DNA of 64,000 bases, from positions 114,549 through 178,548 of the forward strand of contig JAGCJX010000023.1 of assembly GCA_017647795.1 (NCBI GenBank), given 5' to 3'. The number at the start of each line of letters is the position of its first letter. Position 1 is the stretch's first letter. The stretch is from Bacteroidales bacterium (lineage in GTDB: Bacteria > Bacteroidota > Bacteroidia > Bacteroidales > UBA932). Shown here piece after piece: positions 46,243 through 54,871 of this stretch. Below the pieces are notes generated by a model. The model searched no databases. It was not told the origin of the DNA and saw only the letters and a list, made by a program, of their open reading frames with translations. The position numbers and the translations under genes were made by a program.

Positions 46243-47293
46243 CTTCTCCTAGTTTTAATCGTTTCATAACATCTCTATTTGTAAAGAGGTCTTGCAAAAA
46301 ACTATCCGAATGCTCTCCAATAAATCGCTCAAAATCGCTAGTAGATACAGGTGATATATATTCTGAAATATTCTCATGATGAGTATCTCTAAAACAGTAG
46401 TCTCTTGAAGCCATTTTCGTTCTAGCATCTTCAAGATATGGAATCTGCATAGGACTTTGAGCAAATGTATCTATAATTCCACAAACATAATCAACAGGGA
46501 CAGGACATCCTGTCTCTATAAATCTTTTCTGGATCTCATATCCTACACCATTCTCAAAAGAAGCTATTATCATTAGTACTTCAGCATACATGGTATCATG
46601 AATATTATCATCTGGTACTTTCAAAAGTTCCGCATACTCTTTTGCATTCTCGCGAAAAATTGCCTTATAGATACAATCTGTAATTTGCCTATATTTGGCT
46701 GTCGAAGTACCTTCTACATATAAATTGATAGCAGATGTTAGCACTTTCCTATATTTTTGCTCTTTTATTGCATTCGGCAAATAGTTCGCATCACGACTAT
46801 TAATATATTTTGTACCACCACCTGTTCGTTTATTTATAGCTGAGATTGAAATATCCAATACAACACTTCTAACCTGACGTGCCTTCTCATTATTAGCCAG
46901 GAGCATTGCCAAATTTAGAAATGCTCTAAAATTAAAGACAGCCAACTTCGGTGTTCTAGATGATATGTCCCATACATCGGCAACTTTTTGTTCAGAAAGA
47001 ACTCGGATAAAATCTTTTAATTCTTTACCGGCTAACACTTCATATCCATTTTGACGCAACTCTTCATTATGCACCTTTAGGTAATAACTCAAAGTTCTTT
47101 CCTCCACACCAAAGAAAGTTGCAACTTGCTTCTTAGAAAAGCGATATTCTTTCCCATATATCACTCCCTGCAAGCCAATTCCATTCTGAATCTCCTGCAA
47201 TGCGTATTTATTATTTAAAATATTCTGACGAGCAACCTTCGAGACTATCAGACTGTTTTCCTTTTTCATATAGGGTTCAATATTTAACTGCAA
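46229..47293 (-). CDS. BRO/RhuM-like DNA-binding protein, likely partner of the Doc toxin
   Basis: A 354-residue protein. A helix-turn-helix is visible near residues 53-75 (FSKKQVATFFGVEERTLSYY). A segment like phage BRO/Rha antirepressors lies near 113-150 (TPKLAVFNFRAFLNLAMLL, then KARQVRSVVLDIS). The C-terminal half is helical. Proteins of this type often precede Doc genes in Bacteroidales. It is much longer than classical Phd antitoxins, so whether it neutralises the toxin or only regulates the pair is open. ATG at 47269 (MKKENS) is an alternative start. Confidence 0.7.
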   Translation of the reverse strand: MQLNIEPYMKKENSLIVSKVARQNILNNKYALQEIQNGIGLQGVIYGKEYRFSKKQVATFFGVEERTLSYYLKVHNEELRQNGYEVLAGKELKDFIRVLSEQKVADVWDISSRTPKLAVFNFRAFLNLAMLLANNEKARQVRSVVLDISISAINKRTGGGTKYINSRDANYLPNAIKEQKYRKVLTSAINLYVEGTSTAKYRQITDCIYKAIFRENAKEYAELLKVPDDNIHDTMYAEVLMIIASFENGVGYEIQKRFIETGCPVPVDYVCGIIDTFAQSPMQIPYLEDARTKMASRDYCFRDTHHENISEYISPVSTSDFERFIGEHSDSFLQDLFTNRDVMKRLKLGEDESN

Positions 47294-47331
47294 ATTAGTA
47301 TAACTTTTTAATCCTCAAAATTCACATTATC

Positions 47332-47625
47332 TTACCTAGCTGGCTTCATCATGCTTATCAAGATACACATCCCATCAATTATAGACATCACACCATGCTT
47401 GCTAATTTGATTTTGGCACTCGTTAATCTGGCGCTGACACTCCATTACAAGATCATACTCCTGTTGTGTATAGGACCCTCTCATAATAACATTGAAGGCA
47501 ATATAATTACCTATCTGGTATAATTCCGAAATCATAGCACGAAATCTATTTACCTGCACAATGTTATATGCCAGCGAAGCGCCATCAACAGCCATTTTCG
47601 CTTTCTCATTTCCTATTGCCGCCAC
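47332..47625 (-). CDS. Small helical protein of unknown function downstream of the DGQHR gene
   Basis: A 97-residue protein with a GTG start at 47625. The sequence is helical with a moderately hydrophobic C-terminus (GVMSIIDGMCILISMM). The frame stays open upstream across the end of the DGQHR gene (giving DFGFLAAKV before the GTG) but without a standard start codon. I do not recognise it. It lies 35 bp after the DGQHR gene and may be co-transcribed with it. Confidence 0.5.
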   Translation of the reverse strand: MAAIGNEKAKMAVDGASLAYNIVQVNRFRAMISELYQIGNYIAFNVIMRGSYTQQEYDLVMECQRQINECQNQISKHGVMSIIDGMCILISMMKPAR

Positions 47626-47660
47626 CTTTGCAGCCAGGAAGCCAAAGTCAACTAATTTTA

Positions 47661-48941
47661 TTATATGGCAGAACGAAGTTCATTAAGTTCATTGGTTTTC
47701 TCCTCTACGCTAGGATCATTGGGAAAGACATTTACAAATATTGAATTATAAAGTATCCTCTTCCCCTTTGTTGTCATAGGAAACACATTCACATCATCTA
47801 ACGGAAGTATAGAGAAAGCCTGTATATACTTATCAAATGTAGTATGCTCGAACGAGGTAATTTTTTCTTTAGTCAATATATCTTTCAGCAGATTCATTAA
47901 TGCATCAAAACCAACCGTAGATTGCAAAACATTTGTCGGCTTTGATGTCGTATCATACTCCCATAAATTTGGAAAACACTTTCGAACTGAATTAAAATAA
48001 AAAAACATACAATCAGATATCATACTATCTTTACCTTCTGCATAATAATTGCGAAATGGTTTGATAGCAGAACCTTTATAATCTTTGAGTTCTCTACGTT
48101 TTTTAAACCTATCATTTTCTGCATCTTTTGATGACAAAGAAATAAATGACACAATTTTCTTTATCATCGTTGATTGAGAGAGAGGTGGAATAAAAGTTCC
48201 ATCATAATCATTTCCATATAATTTGACGCGCTTATAAAATGGGGATTTAGGATGACCATTCAATGCCAACGATACTTCAAGAGCAGTCTTATACGGACTA
48301 TCATTTTCATTAAGTCCAAATAAGCTATATACTAAATCTTGAGACACCCTTTTTTGAGTCCTATTAATAGTAGAAAAGATCATAGCTTGATACTCAAGAC
48401 TTTTATCCATAAAACACGATATAACAATATCCATATTTAAAAGTCTTTCGTATTTCTGTAGATAACTAATTCCATTATTATCTACCTTTGACGGATCTTT
48501 TTGAAGTCGTTCCATTGCGAGTTCAATTCCACGAACTCTATGCTGGCCATCAATTATTGTAACATAAATATCATATTCGCTTGCACCTTGCTTAGCCTGG
48601 GCTATTCCTTGAATTACTTCATCCTTAAAAGTTAGAGTGATTATATTATCATCTATGTGTTGCGTTGCAATAGCGCATAATGGTATCCCTAATACAATAT
48701 TTGTCGGGAAAGTTGCAGTCTCATCGTTAATTAAGAAATCTGCTATCTGGTTTGCTCTAGATTTTTCAACTTTCCTCTGAATTGTATTACTATAAATTGG
48801 TTTTTCATCTTCATCGAAATCTACAACGAGTCTCTCCGTGAACATTGTATATTTAAGAAGATCGGATATTTTTGCTGTACCTATTATAAAATCCTGACCA
48901 TTCTGATAGACAGGAAATCCTTTTATTATAGTTTTTTCCAT
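47661..48941 (-). CDS. DGQHR-domain protein, DndB-like
   Basis: A 426-residue protein with the diagnostic DGQHR motif at residues 131-135 (TIIDGQHRVRGIEL), a ParB-related fold shared by DndB proteins. DndB of dnd clusters is known as a repressor of the modification genes and binds DNA. The frame is open to 49016, but ATG at 48941 (MEKTIIKGFPVYQNG) avoids overlap with the upstream membrane gene and fits family N-termini. It lies about 0.8 kb beyond the last gene of the dnd operon on the same strand, which makes a regulatory DndB role likely. A generic DGQHR protein is the alternative. Confidence 0.75.
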   Translation of the reverse strand: MEKTIIKGFPVYQNGQDFIIGTAKISDLLKYTMFTERLVVDFDEDEKPIYSNTIQRKVEKSRANQIADFLINDETATFPTNIVLGIPLCAIATQHIDDNIITLTFKDEVIQGIAQAKQGASEYDIYVTIIDGQHRVRGIELAMERLQKDPSKVDNNGISYLQKYERLLNMDIVISCFMDKSLEYQAMIFSTINRTQKRVSQDLVYSLFGLNENDSPYKTALEVSLALNGHPKSPFYKRVKLYGNDYDGTFIPPLSQSTMIKKIVSFISLSSKDAENDRFKKRRELKDYKGSAIKPFRNYYAEGKDSMISDCMFFYFNSVRKCFPNLWEYDTTSKPTNVLQSTVGFDALMNLLKDILTKEKITSFEHTTFDKYIQAFSILPLDDVNVFPMTTKGKRILYNSIFVNVFPNDPSVEEKTNELNELRSAI

Positions 48942-48951
48942 ATAATTCGTC

Positions 48952-49431
48952 TTAATTCCAATTTTTGCCATGTCTCTTTCGGGACTCTTTTTTGATCTTG
49001 TCATTATATGTTTCATCTATCAAATTCACATTATCGTGATTAGCTACAATCCAACTAAACCAAGAAATAAACAATAAGGGCAATACAAAAATTGGGCAAT
49101 TCAACAAGTATGTAATTATGACTAATGCTATTGGCATGACAACATAACACAAAATACTACATACTACTAAGCTTACTTTTTTATCCGTTCTATAATTTGA
49201 CAGTAGAATGGGTACGCATGATGGCATAATTAAAGCTATGGAATATGTTATTATGTTTTCTGCCACATCGAAAAATGTTGCAGCATCTACACATAAACGA
49301 TAGATTGATGGGTGTATACCAACACATCCAATGGCAACGACAAACCCCCAGAAATACCATTTGAAGCTGGAATACTGCCAGGGGGATTTGAATTGCTCCC
49401 ACCACTCATGAAATATTGATTGATTTTCCAT
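48952..49431 (-). CDS. Small polytopic membrane protein, unknown function
   Basis: A 159-residue protein with about four hydrophobic segments (for example WGFVVAIGCVGI, IITYSIALIMPSCVPILL and MPIALVIITYLL). Its charged C-terminus ends 10 bp before the DGQHR gene start. No family is recognised. Its tight position before the DndB-like gene suggests co-expression. It could be a membrane-acting partner in defence, but nothing in the sequence shows a mechanism. Confidence 0.65.
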   Translation of the reverse strand: MENQSIFHEWWEQFKSPWQYSSFKWYFWGFVVAIGCVGIHPSIYRLCVDAATFFDVAENIITYSIALIMPSCVPILLSNYRTDKKVSLVVCSILCYVVMPIALVIITYLLNCPIFVLPLLFISWFSWIVANHDNVNLIDETYNDKIKKESRKRHGKNWN

Positions 49432-49789
49432 TCTGTATTAATATTTGATTTAAAAGCATGTCTTAATGTTTTATATGCTCTCGCATTGTCCTATTGAGGT
49501 CGTATGACCAGCTGCCAAAGTGGGAATCGTTGCTTCTGACACCCCATCAAAAGGAACGAAATGCAAAAAATCTTCATATCCCATATGCCAATATGTAGTC
49601 CATACTGTTCTTTTTATTGAGAATCCTTTGGCACATGCTTATTCCACCTTTCCTCAAATGCCGCCTTTAGGGCTTTAGTAATTCCTATTTCTCTTTTAAT
49701 ATGACTTCGGATTCTGTCAAATCCGAAATAGCCCACAAAAGATTTGCTAACGCCTCAACATAAAATTGAGGAATAATCTAATCTGTCAG
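49432..49789 (-). pseudogene. Gene-free 358-bp stretch with possible decayed coding remnants
   Basis: No complete gene is seen. On the minus strand two short frames read like protein: 49754-49614 (GYFGFDRIRSHIKREIG, then RWNKHVPKDSQ and a stop), and a shifted frame continuing through 49632-49478 (TVWTTYWHMGYEDFLHFVPF) to a stop. They could be pieces of one frameshifted gene or a short peptide gene. I could not assign either to a family. The stretch separates the dnd operon from the membrane/DndB-like pair. Confidence 0.3.
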
Positions 49790-50296
49790 TCATATCTTTT
49801 TCTTTTCCGATACCTCTCTTAAAATGTTAACGAATACGAACGGAGACTTAAAGGCATCTTTCTCTTCGTCAAACTTCTTCTGAATGTACTCAAACCCTAC
49901 ATTAGCATACCCTTCTATACGCCTTATGATAGTAGTTATGCAATCCTTAATCTGATCATCGTCCATATTATCAAGATCAGTCCATTTAAAATGGAGTTTT
50001 TCCTCTGGTTCTGACAAAATCAACATCTGAATATAATCCGAAATTTCTATCGGCTTCCAATGAGATATTGCAACAAAATCTTTCGATTCTCCAGAGCCCG
50101 ATATAGGCTGACAATCGCCAAGGTGATACCCAACCATAAAGGCATACATATATGTCTGATAATAGGCTCCAAATTGAATATAATCTCCTCCTTGGGTCGC
50201 ACCTTTTCTTGAAATTAAATCTACCAACTGATGGTACTTAACCAAGTATCGTGGTTTTCTATTATCAATCTCCTGCTTAAATCTTTGGTAATTCAT
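49790..50296 (-). CDS. Last gene of the dnd-linked operon, unknown function
   Basis: A 168-residue soluble protein starting 9 bp after the second SMC-like ATPase gene. The middle segment (FGAYYQTYMYAFMVGYHLGD) followed by a helical C-terminal half loosely recalls small dnd-associated proteins of the 'dnd system-associated protein 4' kind. This is a weak impression and needs a profile search. No catalytic motif is evident. The tight spacing makes it part of the defence operon. Confidence 0.6.
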   Translation of the reverse strand: MNYQRFKQEIDNRKPRYLVKYHQLVDLISRKGATQGGDYIQFGAYYQTYMYAFMVGYHLGDCQPISGSGESKDFVAISHWKPIEISDYIQMLILSEPEEKLHFKWTDLDNMDDDQIKDCITTIIRRIEGYANVGFEYIQKKFDEEKDAFKSPFVFVNILREVSEKKKI

Positions 50297-50305
50297 ATGT
50301 ATCTG

Positions 50306-52495
50306 CTATTTATATCTAACAATTGTTGTCTTAAGATTAGTAGGATCAGCCTCTTCTGGTATCCTATTCACGTAGAAGGTTCCTTTCAATTCTCCCGATC
50401 TCATAGAATCGAGTATTTTATGTCCATCCTCAGAAAGACATTCCGGATCATCTATATCATACAGATCTTTGATTAATATGATACTTTGATCAAACACATC
50501 TGGAACTGTCTCAAAGAAGTTATTTATAAAGTTTTTACCAAATGCAGAGAATGGAGCATCAGCAATAAACGGATACATAAATCGTCCTCCTCCAAGACGA
50601 GATGATATAATTGCCATGACAACAGCAATCTTCTTCATTCTCTGGAAACCCTCTGATGCACCTGTAAGCTCACTTCCTGTATCAGTCAGAACCTTTACCT
50701 CAATCGTATCATATGGAGTCTTCTCGAATACCATAGTACCACCCATAACATTGTTACCTGCTGTCAACTTGGCATAGAAGTCATTTGACTTAGACGCCAA
50801 CTTCTCAAGCACTTCTTCATAAATGCGTTTTCTTGTATTTTCAAAAATCTGCTCTACATCAAGTACAACATCCCTAAGATTCAAGTATCCGGCTGGGACT
50901 TTCTTTGTACCGTCAAGATTCGACATATTACGCTCAACGGCTGCCAAGTCTAATTTAAGATCTTCTAGTCTTCTCTTTGCCTGTTGGATATATCGCTCAT
51001 ACATTTCTGCATCTTTAACAGCTTTCCCGTATTGAGCAATTAGATTTGTATCTTTATCAGAGTTAAACAAGTCTCTGGATCCTCCATAATTATAATATTC
51101 CGACTCCGCATCCCTTCTTTGCTTACGAAGTTCCTTGAGTAACTCTGTGAGACGAGTTATTTCCTTTTTTTCCTCTGCTATTGCCCCAAATATTGCATCT
51201 GTCTTCATATAGCCAGCTACATTTCTTTGAATAGCATCAAAATAAAGATGTAAATCCGACTCATCAGCTTTAGCATGAGATTCTGATCTCGATAACAATG
51301 CTTGGATCTTGCTCTCCTCTTCACTATGTTCTTCAAAAGTGCGCCCACATACAAAACATTGATGACGCTCAAGCATTTTCCTCAATGAAATATCATCTGG
51401 ACTACCCTCCGGTAGCAAAGTCGCAAAAGAATGAGGATTATGAACGAGTTTTCTGGCTGTTCTTGCCACAGTATACTCATCACGCAACTTTCCAAATCTC
51501 TGAACAGCATCTCCAGAATTAATCAATAGCCAAGGCATTGCCTGCTTAAACATATAGTTATTGATATTCGAGACTCGCTTTTGGAGATTAGCATCAACCT
51601 CTGTAATCTTCTTATCTAGATTCTTACACTCCGACTGAAAACGAATACGATCTTCAGTGTTCGTAACTTGAGATTGTAATTTAGTTGCTCTTTCTGAAGC
51701 CAATGTATATTCCGATCTATATCGAGACAATTCCGCCTCCACATCCGCAATCTGTTTTTCTATTTCACGCTGACTGTCGGCATATTCTTCAAAAGCTACC
51801 AGATTTATTGCTTGACTTCTCTGTTGAGCAGAAAGGTCGTTCTTGGCATTTTTTGAAAAATACTGACAAGACTTCTCTATTTGCTTCAATGCCGTGAGAT
51901 CAGTCAATGTTTCAATAGTTGAAGTCAGTGTGCTTGAATCTGATAAATCAACAATATTATCAATCGCCTCACCCTGTAGCAACGCATATGAATGCATAGC
52001 TGGAGATATCAGATTACGGACAATGGATACCTGCTCCCCTAAGTCATACACTATAGTTGGTCGACTTAATGCTGACAACGAACATTTTGTAACAGATGTT
52101 ACTACTTCCCCGATATTCCATTCTCTTTGATTATTAAAACTAGCATTTGAATTTTTCTTTGTAAAGGAGATTGATTTCTCTATAACATACTGATTCCGAG
52201 AATCCTCATAAACTAGCTTGACTCCCGACACAACCGTCAATTCATCGCTAGCCTTAGCAACATCTGATAGGATTTTTAACGGGGCAGATGTAATATCTAT
52301 AGTTGTCCTTGTATCAGAGTCATAAACTTTATCACGCAAAATCCATAAGAAACCGTTAAATAGCTTGGATTTTCCCATTCCATTATCTGCATTAACGACA
52401 TTGATTCCCTCAGAAAACTCATAGGTATTATTTTCATAATTACCACTGTAATTATAAAAATTCTTGAAAGAAATTGATCTGATTACAGTTGACAT
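50306..52495 (-). CDS. SMC/Rad50-like ATPase with CxxC hook, second ATPase of the dnd-linked operon
   Basis: A 729-residue protein built like a short Rad50. The N-terminal Walker A is NADNGMGKSK (about residues 35-44). Long coiled coils follow, with a zinc-hook-like HQCFVCGR at 379-386. The C-terminal lobe carries a degenerate signature (GASEGFQRMKK, near 620) and Walker B/D-loop FIADAPFSAFG near 645. The hook suggests zinc-mediated dimers, which the DndD protein of this operon lacks. It follows the 71-residue gene with one spacer base. Its likely role is an ATP-driven DNA-end or DNA-structure sensor for the restriction module; that is inference. Confidence 0.8.
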   Translation of the reverse strand: MSTVIRSISFKNFYNYSGNYENNTYEFSEGINVVNADNGMGKSKLFNGFLWILRDKVYDSDTRTTIDITSAPLKILSDVAKASDELTVVSGVKLVYEDSRNQYVIEKSISFTKKNSNASFNNQREWNIGEVVTSVTKCSLSALSRPTIVYDLGEQVSIVRNLISPAMHSYALLQGEAIDNIVDLSDSSTLTSTIETLTDLTALKQIEKSCQYFSKNAKNDLSAQQRSQAINLVAFEEYADSQREIEKQIADVEAELSRYRSEYTLASERATKLQSQVTNTEDRIRFQSECKNLDKKITEVDANLQKRVSNINNYMFKQAMPWLLINSGDAVQRFGKLRDEYTVARTARKLVHNPHSFATLLPEGSPDDISLRKMLERHQCFVCGRTFEEHSEEESKIQALLSRSESHAKADESDLHLYFDAIQRNVAGYMKTDAIFGAIAEEKKEITRLTELLKELRKQRRDAESEYYNYGGSRDLFNSDKDTNLIAQYGKAVKDAEMYERYIQQAKRRLEDLKLDLAAVERNMSNLDGTKKVPAGYLNLRDVVLDVEQIFENTRKRIYEEVLEKLASKSNDFYAKLTAGNNVMGGTMVFEKTPYDTIEVKVLTDTGSELTGASEGFQRMKKIAVVMAIISSRLGGGRFMYPFIADAPFSAFGKNFINNFFETVPDVFDQSIILIKDLYDIDDPECLSEDGHKILDSMRSGELKGTFYVNRIPEEADPTNLKTTIVRYK

Positions 52496-52496
52496 A

Positions 52497-52712
52497 TCAA
52501 TTCACACTAAATAGGTTCTTAATATTCTTGTAAACATTCGTGTCAGAGACACTCTCGCTCTTTTGCTGAATAATAGTTTTAAGTACTTCAATAATCGGAT
52601 AGGATGACACCTCATCGAATGAAACTCGATTCAGTTCCGATTCTGGAATATTATACTTCTGCTTCAGCATAGGATCTCGCAATACCTCCTTAAGTAATTC
52701 TAGCTGTGTCAT
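52497..52712 (-). CDS. 71-residue helical protein between helicase and ATPase genes
   Basis: A small protein (starts MTQLELLKEVLRD) that appears all-helical apart from a short central loop. It sits 11 bp after the helicase gene and one base before the ATPase gene, so it is clearly translated as part of the operon. I recognise no family. It may be a linker or inhibitor subunit joining the two neighbouring proteins. Confidence 0.6.
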   Translation of the reverse strand: MTQLELLKEVLRDPMLKQKYNIPESELNRVSFDEVSSYPIIEVLKTIIQQKSESVSDTNVYKNIKNLFSVN

Positions 52713-52723
52713 AATATATGGTT

Positions 52724-54871
52724 TTATTTTAACTCACTTATAAGTACGCTTAGTTCAAGCTCGTAATAATCTGCCAACTCAGATAATGTTACGGATATTT
52801 CATTATAGTTAGAGGCAAGAGAGGCAAAATAAGCGACTCTTGTTAACTCACCCTTGACTAAGGATCTTTCCATATCATAGGTAGCCTTATCTCTATTATA
52901 GTTGAAGTTCGGCACTACAATTAAATCGTATATGGTTGCGAATGTTTTATCCTTGTGTTTACGCAACAAACGGCCACGCCTCTGTATAAATTGTCGAGGA
53001 TTTCCTGTACTTGATGTAAACACTCCCACTTCTGTCCTTGGCACATCAACCCCTTCATCCAAACACTTCATTGCAAATAACATATCAATATGTCCTTCTT
53101 CAAAGGCTCTGATCTTATCTTTACGCCTTGATTCGCCTCCGACTAATGAGTTCGTGCGGATTAACGGATATTTTTCATTAACAACTTTTTGCATATTTTC
53201 TATGATCCGCTTATCATCTGTGGGATCAAAGCCTTCCGGAGCATATACAAAACAATATCGTGTCAAACCTTTTCTCACAAGTTCATCCATAACAGATTCA
53301 AAAACTCTGTACTTATCCTGTGCCTTATGAAGTACATTCTTTCGTCTCATTAGGAGTTTCTTTGCTTCTGGATTATTCTTGAAAGACTTAGTACTTGAAT
53401 CGTAATACCTCAACAACATCCTTGTATACATCTGATACATTTCCATCTCATCACTATCCAAGTAGACAATACGAGGGAAATAGAGATATTTCATCAAACG
53501 GTTTGAACTAATCGCTTGCTCCATCGTAAACGAATAACAATAAGGAGGCTCATCACAAAACAACTTTTCTATATCCTGTGTACCTTCTTCATCGAAAGCT
53601 CTATTTGGAGTCGCAGACAAAGCAATCCTCTTTTTGATCTTAAGATTAGCAAATGCCTGTTTCACCCTCGGAGCTCCCACATTATGAGCCTCGTCAGCTA
53701 TCAAAATCATTTTATCGTCGCACAAAGCATTCACTAACCGCTGAAAGGTAACATCTACAAATGACGCATAAGTCGAGATAATTACATAGTTATGTTCTAT
53801 ACCCCATTCAAAATCTTCCTTAAGGCTTGATAATTCTGTCCTCCAATTTGTCCCAGAGTTTACGATATAAATGTCCTTATAATTGAACAGCCCGACTTCC
53901 TTTGTCCATTGATGTACCAAATCAATTGTCGGCACTAATATAAGAATACGATAAACTCCATACTTCTTATACTCCTCCAAGACGCAGTTTAATGAGGTTA
54001 TAGTCTTACCTGTACCTGTAGCCATCGCAAAGATTCCATTACAATCTTGCTTGACCCAATTACGATAAGCTTCTATCTGGTAATCAAATGCACCTGCGGC
54101 ATACGGGAAACAAGGAGTTTCGGCATCTGTTCCATTAAGGATTATATCGTGCCTCTTACTTATTGTTTTGATATATTCCCTTTCCTCACGCAACAAGATA
54201 TCAACCTCTTTAGGAGGGAAAGATTTTAATAGCTCCTTTTCAAACTCGTTTGATCTGTAAACTTTGATATCATCATCATTTCCATTAAAAAACCTCTCAA
54301 AAAGCCGTTTATACTCCGCTATTTGAGCCATCCCTCCACCCCATGAAGTTGCACAAGATATCGCTTCAATATTTTTAGAAAGTAATGCACTCGCCGTAAA
54401 GTTCAGAGAGCCATTAAAGGCTATTTTATTACCTTCTTCATCAGAAAACACCCCAAATTTCTGATGAGCAATACCTCCGGACTTCGGTATAACAATTCTA
54501 ATCTCAACTCGATTCTCAGATATGAGATAAGACAAACAATTAAAGAAGTGCTCATCTCGATGCGACAAGGTCTCCCTCAGTTTATAAAAGTCGGACAATA
54601 TCCGTTTGTCTATTTCTGTCGTAGTTGATGAGGCTATGACTTGATAATCCTCTTCAGATAAAAACTGATTTATATATAGCCTCATCTTCCCTCCGTTAAT
54701 AATAAAATTTGCGAAGCCAACAGATAAGACATTAATACTTGCCGTACTAAAAAAACCTAATCCTAGATCAAATTTGACACTATTTGACAATGCATCATTG
54801 AAGAAGTGAAATGGTGTAAATTCCGTTCCACTGGAGGAATATATATGTTGAATTTTCTTATCCTTAAGCAT
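52724..54871 (-). CDS. PLD-nuclease / SF2 helicase fusion, candidate phosphorothioation-linked restriction enzyme
   Basis: A 715-residue protein. The N-terminal ~200 residues are a phospholipase-D-type nuclease domain with one HKD-like motif (His136, Lys138, then NGSLN at 153-157). A DEAD/DEAH superfamily 2 helicase follows: Walker A MATGTGKT (283-290), LIADEAH (390-396), LSATPN (418-423) and motif VI QFIQRRGRLLR near 625. I recall that helicases of this kind are catalogued as restriction enzymes linked to dnd clusters. The start overlaps the preceding 870-residue gene by eight bases. A single HKD motif would require a dimer for cleavage. Confidence 0.85.
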   Translation of the reverse strand: MLKDKKIQHIYSSSGTEFTPFHFFNDALSNSVKFDLGLGFFSTASINVLSVGFANFIINGGKMRLYINQFLSEEDYQVIASSTTTEIDKRILSDFYKLRETLSHRDEHFFNCLSYLISENRVEIRIVIPKSGGIAHQKFGVFSDEEGNKIAFNGSLNFTASALLSKNIEAISCATSWGGGMAQIAEYKRLFERFFNGNDDDIKVYRSNEFEKELLKSFPPKEVDILLREEREYIKTISKRHDIILNGTDAETPCFPYAAGAFDYQIEAYRNWVKQDCNGIFAMATGTGKTITSLNCVLEEYKKYGVYRILILVPTIDLVHQWTKEVGLFNYKDIYIVNSGTNWRTELSSLKEDFEWGIEHNYVIISTYASFVDVTFQRLVNALCDDKMILIADEAHNVGAPRVKQAFANLKIKKRIALSATPNRAFDEEGTQDIEKLFCDEPPYCYSFTMEQAISSNRLMKYLYFPRIVYLDSDEMEMYQMYTRMLLRYYDSSTKSFKNNPEAKKLLMRRKNVLHKAQDKYRVFESVMDELVRKGLTRYCFVYAPEGFDPTDDKRIIENMQKVVNEKYPLIRTNSLVGGESRRKDKIRAFEEGHIDMLFAMKCLDEGVDVPRTEVGVFTSSTGNPRQFIQRRGRLLRKHKDKTFATIYDLIVVPNFNYNRDKATYDMERSLVKGELTRVAYFASLASNYNEISVTLSELADYYELELSVLISELK

